Positions 26,601 to 38,576 of a stretch of 64,000 nt of DNA are shown in pieces. Position 1 is the stretch's first letter, and every line of letters starts with the position of its first letter. The position numbers and the translations under genes are program-made. Below the pieces are notes generated by a model. It was not told the DNA's origin, did not search any database, and saw only the letters and a program-made list of their open reading frames with translations. Origin of the DNA: Whalleya microplaca (lineage: Eukaryota > Ascomycota > Sordariomycetes > Xylariales > Xylariaceae); contig MU385774.1 of assembly GCA_022497155.1 (NCBI GenBank), forward strand, positions 186,001 through 250,000. The letters are read 5' to 3'.

Positions 26601-28917
26601 GACAATACCCCGACCAGAATCCGGCTGATAAGCTTACGTACTATGCGGGCATGAACCTTGAGCGCGTGCTCTCGGGCGAGACAGACGGCGTGAAGGTGAT
26701 CTTTGGCAGCAGCGAGGGTCGTGATCTGGTCAGTGCCTTCTACGCCGAATGGCCGCTACACCAGGTCATGTTTGCGCAGATGGAATACTTCTTGACACGG
26801 CTGGCTACGAAGCTCCGGGCCACGCCTGACGGAATTAGCGAGAACAGGCCACTACGCGTCCTAGAGATGGGGGCCGGCACCGGCGGCACGACGAAGCGAA
26901 TCGTACCATTGTTGGCACAGCTGCAAATTCCAGTGGAATATACCTTTACTGACCTGGCGCCGTCATTTGTAGCGACAGCTCGTAAAACATGGGGCAAGCA
27001 ATTCCCCTGGATGAAATTCCGGGTTCTTGACATCGAGAAACCGCCCGATAGGGACATAGAGGGCACGCAACACCTTGTGATTGCGAGCAATGCGATTCAC
27101 GCGACGCATTCACTATGCGCCAGCACGGGTAACGTGCGTAAGGTCCTTCGCTCCGATGGTTTCCTTCTCATGTTAGAAATGACACGTACGCCATACTGGG
27201 TCGACCTGATTTTTGGGCTTTTCGAGGGTTGGTGGATATTTAATGACGAGCGCCAGCACGCACTAACACATGAGTCGAGATGGGAGGCGGATTTGCAAGC
27301 TGCTGGCTACGGCCAAGTAGACTGGACGGGTGGAGAAAGAACGGAAGGCGAGGTTGAGAAGTTGATACTAGCTGCTGCCAGTTCGAACAGCCAGTAAGTA
27401 ACGATTTCTTGGATGCTAGGATTCATCTCTGCCATTCCCTCAAACTCAGGTTCTTGTCCATACCTACCTGCATGGATGTCATATAAATTCTATACGTCGA
27501 GTTACACCCAAATGTGAAGCTGTCACTAGTTGTTTTCTTGTTCCTCTCCTATTGGCCTATATTTTGACAGCCTTCTAAATATGTGTCCAGGTGTGAACGA
27601 CCAAAAGCCGCAGCCAGTTTAGGCTACCAGCCCAAGAAAGGCACCTCTGCTGACTGTGCAGAGCGCGAGCAAGTTGTCGCTAATTACGTGCGTGACTTGA
27701 CACATGGCTTCGAGGAGACAGTATCTAAGGACGCGAGCACCTTTCAATTCAGACCTGAGTCCAAATGCGTCCTAATAACCGGAGCTACCGGTGGCTTGGG
27801 TGCACACTTAGTAGCCAGTGCTGCGCTTCAGACAGACGTCAACAAAGTCGTATGCCTGAATCTCTCAAGCAAGCAAGACCCGCGAGAGAGACAGCTGCAA
27901 GCTTTGCGTAAGAAAGGCATCGAATTGCCCCCAAATGCCATGACCAAGGTCGTTGTGCTAGAAACAGACCTGGCACAGCCTACGAAGCTCGGTCTCTCCA
28001 ACGATGACTATAGCTCCCTTCTCGAAAGCGTCACCCATATCGTCCACAATACTTGGCTCATGCACTCAAAATGGCCAGTCAAGCGCTTTGAGTCGCAACT
28101 ACGCATTATGGCACACATGCTAGGCCTAGCTCGCGACATCTCGGCCCGACGCCCACGAAATTGCCCGGTGACGTTCGAATTCGTCTCCTCCATTGCTACG
28201 ATCGGCCATCACCCAATCTGGACCTGTAAGCCAGTGGTTCCTGAAGAGCGTGTACCTATCGAGAGCGTATTGCCAACCGGCTACGGTGATGCCAAATATA
28301 TATGCGAGCGCATGCTGGACGCCACTCTCCACCGGTTTCCCGATCGGTTCCGAGCTACTACTGTGCGTCTAGGGCAGATTGCCGGCAGTGCTATCAATGG
28401 CCATTGGAACCCAATGGAGCACGTGCCCTTTTTGATCAAGTCGTCGCAGACTCTTGGTGCCCTTCCTAACCTCCCAGGGACAATGGGATGGACGCCGGCC
28501 GATGATGTGGCGGCTAGCTTAATTGAAATATTGACCCAGCCGGACAAGGTAGCCTTGCACCCAATCTACCACATTGAAAACCCCCTTCGTCAGTCCTGGT
28601 CGGAAACCGTTGCCGTACTAGCCGATGCTCTGGCCATCCCGCGGGATACCACCGGCATCATTCCTTTCGGAGAGTGGGTGCAACGCGTGCGAGACTGGCC
28701 GCGACGCGAGGATAATTGTCTCGAAGGAGCGAATCCAGGGCACTTACTAGTGGACTTCCTAGAGACCAATTTCATCCGCATAAGCTGTGGAGGGCTTTTG
28801 ATGGGAACAGCGAAGGCAAGGGAACATTCCTCCACTCTGGCCAAGTTGGGTCCTGTAAGCGAACATTTGATAAAATCGTACGTTAGCAGTTGGAAGCAAA
28901 TGGGTTTCTTAGCTTAG
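20674..28917 (+). CDS. Non-reducing polyketide synthase, SAT-KS-AT-PT-ACP-CMeT-R (methylorcinaldehyde synthase-like)
   Basis: Iterative type I PKS expected to build a C-methylated aromatic tetraketide and release it as an aldehyde. Exons: 20674-21306, 21378-25896, 25971-27393, 27591-28917, in phase, 2633 residues. Starter-unit acyltransferase: GLCTG with Cys138 and His256 (GRFHS). Ketosynthase: Cys552 (DTACSSS), His687 (EAHGTGT), His727 (GHTE). Acyltransferase: Ser1003 (GHSFGE) and His1114. Product template: His1339 (SEHLTIQTAPIC) and Asp1521. A single ACP has Ser1717 (DLGIDSLAG). The C-methyltransferase SAM motif LEMGAGTGG is near 2015-2023. The terminal reductase has GATGGLG (2256-2262) and Tyr2423/Lys2427. 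There is no thioesterase. This layout and length match 3-methylorcinaldehyde synthases such as TropA and Aspks1. CitS of citrinin has the same layout, so the product rests partly on the neighbours. Intron 2 falls in the codon directly after the ACP serine. Confidence 0.95.
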
Positions 28918-29606
28918 AAAGTCTTGTTCTTGCTGTTCACGTTTCCCCATACGGAGTGTTGGTAGAAAGTGTCAGTAGACATATACTGTTATCTTTAAGC
29001 AGCAGCCACGTTGAGTTAAGCTTTTGTACGCAGGGTTGTCAAATATACGGGGCTCGGGTGGGGAAGTATTTGGTGATCTAAAATAGATACTGCTGATCAT
29101 CAGGTACTGATATATCAAATGTAACTAAGAGGGAATTGGTGGTATTGATGTTATCTGATAGTCAAATCTACTACATAGGTAGTACCAGAAAGAAAAGATC
29201 TGATAAAGCTCGGTTATGTAACTAATCCCTACGCTTCCCATACATGTACACCTTCCTAGCAGCTCATCTGCTAAGTACTGCTAGGCAGATCCACAGGGAT
29301 TACATACTTATTTCCATGACAGCACGTATGTCCCTTGTTACGAAAGTCTCTAGGTGAGCAATGTTACACATGAAAGATGTGCCAGAACCAATGATTTTGT
29401 ATTTTTTGTCTACATTAAACAGCTACCAAGGTACGGATCTGGGGCAGCTGGTATATACAACTGGAGGCTGGGTGCACATATCCAATCGAGAGTGCATCAC
29501 AGCCTCCACTCTCAACCCCCGAGGTGGGAATATTAACAAGCTTGTAAGGTTGGGCAGAAACGAACGTACTACCATAAAGGCAGGATGGCCTTCGGGTTAG
29601 ATACTC
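28918..29606. other. Intergenic between PKS and beta-propeller gene 3' ends
   Basis: The flanking genes converge here. No recognisable coding region. The overlapping open frames at 29354-29600 carry no known motif and are judged chance frames. Confidence 0.5.
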
Positions 29607-30701
29607 TTAGAAGCTGAAACCAGTGGTGTCAATAGCTCGAACATAGCCGGCAAGCTGACCAAATACAGGGTTTTCTGGGAAATTAGATAAGCTCCCAGTA
29701 ACATACACAACGTTCTTATCATTGTTGTGCCTACCGAACCCAGAAGCGGTAGGCCCCGGAAAGGTCAAGTTGTCGCTTGTGCCAACGCCATCAACAGCGA
29801 CGACCTTACCTTCTGGGGAGATAGCGTAAACGGTATTACTACCCGCTGCCCAGATGGTATCCTTATCCCCTGGGCCAAACGAGAAGTCATCCCACAGGGT
29901 GTCATAGTGCGCCACAACCTCTGGCTTGCCAGGAATCAGGGGGGCGCCAGTATTGCCGATCTTTATGCGGTAAAAATACCCCGTCTCTTCGTTAGCCCAG
30001 TAGAGAAAGTTGCCTCGGATCTTGATGCCATTGATTCCAACATCCGGACCCTTGGACTCAGCAGTGTCAAACTCCGCGCGGTTGGAAATGGCGATGCTGT
30101 ATTCTCCGGTACGGGTGTTGAGGCGCCAGACCTGGCCAGGGCTTGGCGTCAAGTCAGACTGTATTTGCCTCGGTCTCAACAGATACTGATCCGAGATAAG
30201 CACGGTGGTCAAGTCCCAAGGGAGAGCCGCGACACTTTGAAGGAGATATGCCTCAGGCATCCACGCGATCAATCGAGCCGTCGGTTTATTTGAGTTGCGG
30301 CTAAAGTCGAGTTCCATGGCACAGAAAGTCCTCTCAACTGGGCTTCCCGTAAGCTCTTCATTGTAGAATCGGGATCCCACCACGACGTATGTATCTGGGG
30401 TGGTCTCGCAAATACCGAGAAGCCTATCAACCCACTCGTCAAAGTTGTACACCAGCTCCACCTCAGGGGCGTTGTTCCACGGTTCTTTCACCTGGTATAC
30501 CGAGCCATTAGGAGTAGACGTCGTGACCAGTAGGTTGCCATTGGGGCGTACCGCGATGTTCTCCACCCAACTTCCGTTTGGCCACTGATGCAGAAGGCGG
30601 TTGGGGAGCGGAATAGATCCAGCCCCTTTGTGTGGGGGGAGAGCCAGTGTTGGCGTGAAGGCCAGATAGCCCAGAAGGACGGAAGAAGCCGAAGAGCGCA
30701 T
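29607..30701 (-). CDS. Secreted SMP-30/gluconolactonase-like beta-propeller protein, candidate hetero-Diels-Alderase
   Basis: Intronless gene of 364 residues. The first 20 or so residues form a signal peptide, so the protein enters the secretory pathway. The mature part shows repeated short beta-blade segments such as VENIAVRPNGNLLVTT, GSVYQV, GINGIKIRGNFLYWAN and DDFSFGPGDKDTIWAAG, the pattern of SMP-30/lactonase-like propellers. Three N-glycosylation sequons are visible: Asn42, Asn65 and Asn311. In xenovulene and eupenifeldin clusters, proteins of this type (AsR5, EupF, PycR1) are, as I recall, glycosylated hetero-Diels-Alderases that join a tropolone quinone methide to humulene-type sesquiterpenes. 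Its position right after a methylorcinaldehyde-type PKS makes that role plausible. A lactonase or an unrelated secreted propeller remains possible. The family call is firm and the reaction is inference. Confidence 0.75.
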   Translation of the reverse strand: MRSSASSVLLGYLAFTPTLALPPHKGAGSIPLPNRLLHQWPNGSWVENIAVRPNGNLLVTTSTPNGSVYQVKEPWNNAPEVELVYNFDEWVDRLLGICETTPDTYVVVGSRFYNEELTGSPVERTFCAMELDFSRNSNKPTARLIAWMPEAYLLQSVAALPWDLTTVLISDQYLLRPRQIQSDLTPSPGQVWRLNTRTGEYSIAISNRAEFDTAESKGPDVGINGIKIRGNFLYWANEETGYFYRIKIGNTGAPLIPGKPEVVAHYDTLWDDFSFGPGDKDTIWAAGSNTVYAISPEGKVVAVDGVGTSDNLTFPGPTASGFGRHNNDKNVVYVTGSLSNFPENPVFGQLAGYVRAIDTTGFSF

Positions 30702-32083
30702 GATGAGCTGCTTCTCAGTCAGGTTTTGAGGTGGGGTTGGATTGGCCTTGTAAGCTTCGACGTGCAGCTTGCAGATGCAGGGTGAGTTTGCAGCTCAGAT
30801 CTATCTCGATGTTACCTTTAATACTTCTCTGAACTGCAGTCATTGTACGCAAGCAATTGCTCCTTAAGGAAGATGATTGGTCTGACGCCGAAAGGTTTCC
30901 CTTGCTTTGTTCCGGTTAATAAACATTTTTAGTACACAAAAAGTGACCGATCGGCGAGAAAATTGGCTGCTTAACGTCATTTCCAATAAATAATCCAAAT
31001 GGAGGCTTCAGCTTCTCATGACTAGAAGTTATCCCGTGCCCCATAAGGCTAGGCGATGGCCAGCTTATTCTACTCCTTCGTCCTTCAATCTTATTATATC
31101 TAGGAAGCCGATGGTCCAAGTATCATGTCAAGACCTGTCACTGGTTGGCTTCTTACTATGCGTTGAGCCTTTTTCGTGTCGGTTTATGACCATAGCTTTG
31201 CTAATGATTTTGAAATGTACGAGTGACACATTTGTGCTTCCCCTCTTCCCTAGGTGGTGTAAAACAGCCATGGCGCATGTGATGCTCCCACGCCACGATC
31301 TTACTACATCGTACAGATGACAACAAGTGTTCCTAGTTGCACTGTTATTCAATAGTACAATTTAGACTCCTGTAAGCCTATCCTTTTTTGTGATTGGAAA
31401 ATATATAGCCATGTAAAGCAATTGGTTGGCTCTCACGCACTGGCGGGGATTTACCATTAGTCTTGTAAAATAGCTAAGTATCGAGGATTAGAAGGATATT
31501 AGCCTTCGGCCCGAGAATTCCACATTCTTCATGTGCAGGATGTAGCGTGTCTTAGGATCTCTATTCTCAAGCCTTGGTCCCAAGCCCCGAGAAGTAGTGA
31601 TGGCACCTTCAAGGTCGCTTCGAACTAATGTAGGGAAACGAACACCTCCAGCACCTCAGCTACGTATGTAAACATATATATCAGCCCCTGCTTATTAATT
31701 CCTATTATAGTTAGCGTAGAGTCTCGAGCTGACAGCGTTGGCTGAACGGAGTCGGGTCAGACGGTCGAAGTGAGTAACACAAAGATTTACACGGTCCTTA
31801 CGAACTAATTCAACAGACTACTGTAAGTATTGAATCTGGAATTATTAAGTGAAAAGCAAGTTTCCATGTAATCCACCTAGATATTGTTAGTTTCCTAAGT
31901 ATACGGCATTACTAGTAACGTTTCTTATGACTTTGGGGCGTTGCACCAACGCCTAGGGGCCAGGTGACCAGATACGTCGTCAATTGCCATGTCTAATGTC
32001 AATCTTCAAGATATCGAAACCGGGTAGGATAACTGCATGATCTTGGTAACGCACTGGCACTCTATACTGCAACTGTTACCGGG
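30702..32083. other. Divergent intergenic region between beta-propeller and regulator genes
   Basis: Contains the promoters of the leftward propeller gene and the rightward Zn2Cys6 gene. No additional gene recognised. Open frames at 30916-31352 overlap on opposite strands and lack motifs. Confidence 0.55.
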
Positions 32084-33500
32084 ATGTTGCCGCACAACAG
32101 TCAACGTATGTTCCTTCAAGGGCCCTCGCCTAACGAACAAGACCGGCCCGTGGGGCGGAACGAGCCCCCGAAGACGGGTCGTCGGTTACGTTCCGCATGT
32201 GACTCATGCCACCAATCGAAGATCAGGTGCTCGGGAGGAAACCCATGCTCGACCTGCGAATGGTCCCAAACCCGCTGCATCTATAGCCCAGGCAGTCGGT
32301 TGGGGCGGCCTAGGGGAAGCAAGAACAAGCGCACATTGATAGGGGAGAACAGAAATGAGAGAAATAAGACCCAGGAGAGCGCTACGAAAAGTGGTGCAAA
32401 TATCATTCCGTGGGGCTCCGGACAGCAGCAACAAGAGCGGGAGACACCGCCCCTAGAGCCAATGTCTTCCAAAATTGACCGCGACCACGGGTTTGATGCT
32501 GCATTCGCAGAAACTCTTGTCGTGGATGCCAACCGTGACCTTATGCTCGATTCTAACATGGGCTTCATTGAGTCCATGAATACAGGAGGCAGCTTGAACT
32601 TGCAGTCCTTCTTTGCTCAGGTAAGCGAGCCAGCGGATGATTCGCTTCGTCATTGGCTGATTTTTGTCTTTTTAGACTTCAAATGCACTGGGCCAATCAT
32701 CAGAGCCCTTCCGCCCTCGACCAACGGAAACACAAGACTTCCCCAGATTCGATAATGGGTATATTTCTGATACTGTCAGTCCGTCTACTGACGCATCTTT
32801 CTCGAGCCCTCACAGTAGCAGTTTCTCCAGCAGTAATACAGAGAGTTTAGGGGCATCTATATTTTCAGAACTGCCCCGCTGTTCGTGCCTCCAGAAGTTA
32901 GCTAAGCTGCTTTACCACCTGGAGGATCTGAGATATTCTCACGCCAGCGGTCCCTCTGTCGACTCCATCTTAAGAGGGGTTCAACTGGCCGAGGTCCCCT
33001 GGAAATGTCTCATGGAATGTAGCCAATGCCAACACGAAGATAACTATAAAGAATCATTTCTTCTGTTTGCACTGAGCATTCGAATTCTGCTATCATCAGT
33101 CCAGAGACTGAATAGCAGCAGCCCCCGCCGAACAGATGGTCCATCAGATATCGCGGTATCAGTGGGAAGCTTTGAGCTAACGGGTGAGGCGAAGGCAGAG
33201 GTAATTAGCATGAGTATCCGGAGAGCATTAGAAGCAATCACATCAGCCCTCCTCCATATTTGGGAGCGTACAGGACGACCAAGGCCGTTGCAAATCGCAG
33301 ATCTTGACAGAACCGTTCCGAGAAGTTCTATAAGCTTCCTTACTAATACATCAAAAGAATCACAGTTACCACTTTCTCGCAGTGTCTTAGCTTCGACGAA
33401 CCTAGGGGCTGAAAGTATAACGTCTCTCCTGGATACCCTACAAAATACTATGAAATCTATAGAGCAAGAGTTAAATTCAGTGCATAATGGAAGGCTCTGA
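32084..33500 (+). CDS. AflR-like Zn2Cys6 transcription factor
   Basis: Nuclear, probably cluster-specific activator. Exons 32084-32620 and 32676-33500, in phase, 453 residues; a second in-frame ATG at 32108 would shorten the N-terminus by eight residues. The binuclear zinc cluster has Cys39, 42, 49, 55, 58 and 65 with C-x2-C-x6-C-x5-C-x2-C-x6-C spacing. It is followed by the basic linker GRPRGSKN, a hallmark of AflR-type regulators. The C-terminal half has the Cys-rich and leucine-rich segments (ELPRCSCLQKLAKLLYHLE) seen in the AflR domain. It is the last gene before the gene-poor stretch and likely controls the PKS and its neighbours. Confidence 0.9.
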
Positions 33501-34330
33501 AAATATGGGCTCAGAGACAGAGACTTTACATAGGGGCGGATGAGTGCTTCGCATTGGATGCTGTTGTCGGGAGTCAATCTCAATGTGCAATTGCGGCTTT
33601 GTAACACTATTGACTTCGAGACCCAGTAGACATCCAAGTTTAATTGGCGTGATTCATGATATTAGGCCAGATCTAGCACCTATCTAGGTCTGCATGGTGA
33701 TCTTAGAGAAAATAGATCTTACATGGTTATCAAGGAAGATCTTTCGGTAGTCAAATATTCAATTGACCATCTTTAATTCAGTCAAGCGCATCTACGATTG
33801 CACATCAACTACCTCATCCCATGTTGTGATTCTTCTTCAAATCGTGCAATAATATAATTCCCGTTCGAGCTACCTGTATTCTTGAGCAATTGTCCCAAAT
33901 GTCTTTACCTTTGGTTACTCATAAATGTATATGCCACATAATCAAGTCAGCTATCCTCATGCTACAATCTCAGAGCTTTGCAGCGGATGCTCGTGTATTA
34001 TTATCCGTAGAATTCGGTCCCTAGTCTTTGTAAATATCCCAACTTAGGCACAGTTCACTCATGACGCCTAAATTATCCTCCAACGACCAAAATGAAGGAA
34101 ATGTGGGATACTATCAAGCAGTATTTCGGGGGCGGCTATGTTCCTGGGTCTTCTCCGCTGCGTTATAATGTACATTGCTGTGACTTGACTCAACCACTGA
34201 CTAAGGATGTAAACATCCGCAAGGGAAAATAGATAGACAAGGAAGCACTGCACTTGTTCTCAGCATTAGGAGATACTTGCGCTCTCCTTTGCTCATGTCA
34301 GGACGCTTAGGTCTTAGTGAAGCATATTGA
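33501..34330. other. Intergenic downstream of regulator
   Basis: Nothing recognised. Composition is AT-rich, and no frame has motif support. Confidence 0.5.
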
Positions 34331-34820
34331 TGACTAACTCGAAAACGCCCCGAGCCGTCATGTCAACAACTACACGATCAACAGATAGGAAGACGATATT
34401 GGCATTGACCAGGTACGTTTGTACACAACGCGGGTGCGCTCAGCTGGTGGATTCATTGGAGCGGGCCCTTGGAAGCTAGTCATTACTGGAAATAGGTGTA
34501 CGTCGGGTTCGCTACTATGACCGACAACTTCCAACTCGAGGATTTTATGGACGACTCGTTCCGCTTCGTCGGGCACTTCTGGTCCGAACGCCAAAAGGGG
34601 CTACTTGCCGAAGGCGTGCCCCCCTACCAAGTCAGGTTCGCCGAGAAGTGTCTCTGGCAGCAGATAATCTGCCAGTATCTAAAGAAGGTCGACCCGGGGT
34701 TGCTCCCTCTACTGGTATCTAAAACGACTCTGATAACGCACTATGCGAAAGGCCCAATGAGACAACAGCGGCGCAGGCCTTATCTCGTAGAAGCAACACA
34801 CCGCATACCGCACAACAGCC
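34331..34820 (+). pseudogene. Decayed gene fragment, unknown (weak exonuclease V-like C-terminus)
   Basis: A frame ending in DDIGIDQ at about 34410 can be spliced (GTACGT donor; TAG acceptor at 34496) onto VYVGFATMTDNFQLED and a further 60 or so protein-like residues. The upstream part contains a TAG stop. The downstream part runs into low-complexity basic residues. The segment FWSERQKG followed by FAEKCLWQ weakly resembles the end of exonuclease V (WxxERxxKG and the Cys-containing C-terminus), but with only one of the iron-sulfur cysteines. No complete gene can be built. Identity is uncertain. Confidence 0.3.
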
Positions 34821-37800
34821 TCGACCCTAAGACCGCAACGCACTCTACTATACCATACCGACCTACATCTCAACGGGAACAACGTCAATTATCTTGCAGC
34901 TTAGAGTGTGTAGCAAGTGTTCTATTTAGCTGATTCAAGCGATAATAAAGAATCATGTTAATTTTACAAGGATACCAAAGAATGAGAACACTAGTAGTAT
35001 CATGATGTACGGCGGAATTCTTATGAAGAGATGAAGCGAGGTGTGAAACAAGCTATTTGTAGGGCCGAGCCCTGGCAGCTCAGTAGCACAACCAAATACT
35101 AAATTGTCTTGATCAAAACGAACACAAGCGAACTGCGTATGTATCTATTAAGCTTGAAGCTGTGTGGCCAACGAAAAAAAAAAACTAATTGTCATCCCGT
35201 ATAAACCCCTTACCGGCAACCCCTGAACCCCACTGCAGTAGTAGATAACTTACGCCCCGCGAAGGCAATGGGATGTGTGAATCACAGATTCAAGGCGAGT
35301 ATTGGTGCCTATCTCCGCGCGAGTGACGGTTGACATGTACCGGTTTTCGCGAGCCGGAGCCGGCCACCGGCGCAGTGCAGTTCATATCAGATCGCGTGGA
35401 TCTACGATTCCTTTGTGTGTGGTAGGTTGGCGTGGATGTTCAGCATAGCCACGTTAAAATAGGGATGGGATACACTACCATAGTGTTGCCACGATTCTCG
35501 TGTAGGGAATATCTTCATTTACGACACCTCTGAGCCACCTTAATTTACCTGGTCGTTGACCGAGCCACAGGAGACCACTGTCTAGTGTAGAGAAGACATG
35601 AATGTAGATCTTCTTTCGATGGCAGAATGTCTATTAGCTATAAGCTTATAAACTAGATCGTCGATCCACGTGCTGCTGATCGGCTAGAGTAGCCCCATTA
35701 TCTTGGAACTAGCTTGTAGGAATTGTATCTATAAGCAACGCCTTGATACTAGCTGCCTATTATGTTGTTCATGTGCTGAATATGCAGGGAACTGTCTAAG
35801 CAGCGGATCTTTCGACGGGTAGACAATCTTTATCTAGTCGTCCCTATTTCACGATATCACTCCAAGTAGGAGAGTTGTTGACTTAGATCCGACCAATGAC
35901 TACACCAACGACTGCGGATATCCCAATGAAGATAGATAAAGTTGGTGAAGCACATCGTGACAGTACGTCACTGATGTTCTAAAACGGAATTAGCCGTCGT
36001 CGCGCCTACGGGGGTTCATCCGGTGGCCGATAATGCGGCAAAGGAGGCGCAGCTACCCCTTAATATCGCGAAGTCACGATCTCCTAATAGGATTGAAGGC
36101 CCCCGTGTTGCAATTTGGATCTTCTAAGCATCGACACATGCCAAAGAGGGGAGCAATTATCTCACTCATAGGCTTAATGTGAAGTTTCTGACGTTTATTA
36201 GGTAGTCATCTTGGAGCTTCCCTACTCCGTAAACAGGTAGGCAATCGGAGAGCCAACTCGGCGGTTAAACTTCGGCTTCACCAGATTAGTTAAGACCAAC
36301 ATGTTGTAAGGGTGGTCTGTGCCCTCCACTTATAAGGAATTATTACCTAGGTTAGTTACAGGTAGCTCACTACACCATCATTAATACAACCACTTTTGGT
36401 CACCATACCTTACCTTAGGGCTCCCTCCCTAACTGACAACTACAATGTCAAGAGACCTACTAAATACGTGTAACCAATTCGGCACGAGATGTTTTTTCCC
36501 CCAATATCTCTGGTCTAGGTTGGGTCAGGTCGTTCATACAGTGGAAGTGATTAGCTGCTACTATTGAGCAGATAGCGACCCGCCATTATTTGGTGCATAC
36601 ATACTTTATTAGTGTTTCCTATAGAAATCTTTCCCATATAACAAAACTCAGGGCGAAAAGGGAGATAACACCCTCATTAGAATTAAGCGAGTTCAAAGTA
36701 TTACATAACCTTACATGCATTCCCTGAAAGTATACATGTAACATCTAGAAGTTGCTACACACGTACAGATTAGATTCTGGAAGGGACGGGAGGATTTTAA
36801 GGAACAGGATTAGGGGCGGGATTGGTATTGCAGCCAGGTGGCGGTCTTTCAACCACTAGCTTGAGAGCTGCCGGCCTGACTTTGCAACTCATCCCGAGTG
36901 CACGTGATAGCGCTTTACTAGGTATCTTATACAAGCTAGGTTACTAGGTTGCTGGGCACACAGCAACTGGGCTAAATGGTCTGTGCGCTCCGCGCACAGC
37001 CATTTACCCAGTTGCGCGTGTGGTCAGCAGTAATTATTCAATACAACTCATGCCTTTCTATACATACACGATCAGGGGAAATGTAAGCTGTGAGCTAACT
37101 CTCCACTTAATAGCCTAACCTACGCTCAGCTGAGAATGGAGGCGGGCCGGGACTTCGGCACAAGCTAATTATAATGGCTAGCAACTGTTTTTAGTCTCTT
37201 CTGGGGAACCTTTATTTGAACTCGAGACTGCGCTTGCCTAAGAGGCATCTGACTTACCTAATACATAGATATGGATACGAGATCGGCAAGGTTACCGCTA
37301 CCTTTATGCTTAGTTTTACGAGGAGCGAAGGCAATATCTTGGCAGACGGAACTCGCCATCTGATCACTGCACAACAGAGTCAAACTGTACAACATCCATT
37401 GTCATGGATGCTACCACAAGTCTCACCTATGTATCTGGAATCCATTAAGCTGTGGGAGGTATACAATGGATCTTGATATGTTTCCCAAGATTTGTTAATT
37501 TGGTTGATGTGGACGAAGATAGCGAACACGTCCATTCCACCACATCCGGGTGGCATCTGACTACTGCAGCCTGGCGGTTGGTGGCACCACGCTGACCGTT
37601 TTGGGCCTGGTCTAACTGTCCCTGGCAGGTAACTGAGGCTGTGCCCGACAAACTTGCAGCACTGCCCCGTTTTCCTCCCCCAAAGCTTGGACCAATGCGG
37701 TTGTACCCCAATACCTAGCTCCGCACTCCGTGTACTCCCCGGAGGATTTGTTTGGGTCTCGCCAGCTCAAATGTCTGCCTATACTATAGTACATACAAGT

Positions 37801-38576
37801 TATGATTGCACTATCTAAATAATCTGGTAATTTTGAAACAGTACCCATCCGGAACGCTTGCTTTCTTTCTTATCCAAATCAACAAGTTCCTGCAAGCGTT
37901 CTGTACGTTAGACAAGTATAGCATTAGCACCTCCATTTGTGGCCATGTGGGTAGACGGGTATTAGCAGTAGACTGGTGACTGGTAGGTACTATGTAGGCC
38001 AAAGGAGAATTCCGGCTACCAAATTTTCGAAGCTGGGCACGGAATACGGTAGGTGACTACGGTATACGGTACCTGCTTGCTATACATATAGTACTTGTAT
38101 ACCATCCAATGCACGATGTGGTGTGAAGGATCATTCACCTCGCTTGTAATCTGCGTGGTTAGGCAGTGGCCAAACCCACCATCACTCACTCATCTTTTCA
38201 TCTTTTCTCTTTTCCCTTCCCGCACCCGCGACATCTCATCACTCACATCCGTCAATCAACCAACATTTACGCGGTCTCTTCATTCGTTCGTTTCTTCTCC
38301 TAGCGTCTATAGGTGGATTTCGCTCGCTTCAACACTCACTAGTCTTCCCACCGCGACACTGGGTATTTGTCGCGAACTTTCTACTTCGTGCAGTTCTCGA
38401 CCTACTAAAGTTCTTGGAACCCCACCCTACCTGCGTACCTGCGTACCTACAGGAAGTCCGTGGCCATCATACGGTCACATCGGTGTCGCACCGGTCACGT
38501 CGGATAGTTCAGGTTAAAAAGGACGGGCGAACGATCGATCGGGCGCCTGTGTCCATCTTCCAACACCATCAGGAAG
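34821..38576. other. Gene-poor stretch of about 3.7 kb, right border of cluster
   Basis: No coding region with motif or splice support was found on either strand. Besides a hairpin annotated separately, short direct repeats occur near 38428-38453 (CCTGCGTA type). The last 400 bases before 38577 are CT-rich, consistent with the promoter and 5' leader of the Flc-type gene. Confidence 0.5.
36963..37015. repeat. Near-perfect inverted repeat (hairpin)
   Basis: The arm beginning GCAACTGGGCTAAATGG and its complement ending CCATTTACCCAGTTGC face each other across a three-base centre with GTGCGC/GCGCAC at the tip. Only two mismatches or bulges are seen. A weaker symmetric extension reaches roughly 36949-37030 (TTGCTGGGCACAC against GTGTGGTCAGCAG). 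It looks like a short fold-back or MITE-type element. No clear target-site duplication was identified. Confidence 0.7.

Noticed and set aside
29354..29600. Plus-strand open frames between PKS and propeller
   Set aside because: Overlapping frames without domain or start context; they sit in the 3' region of two convergent genes.
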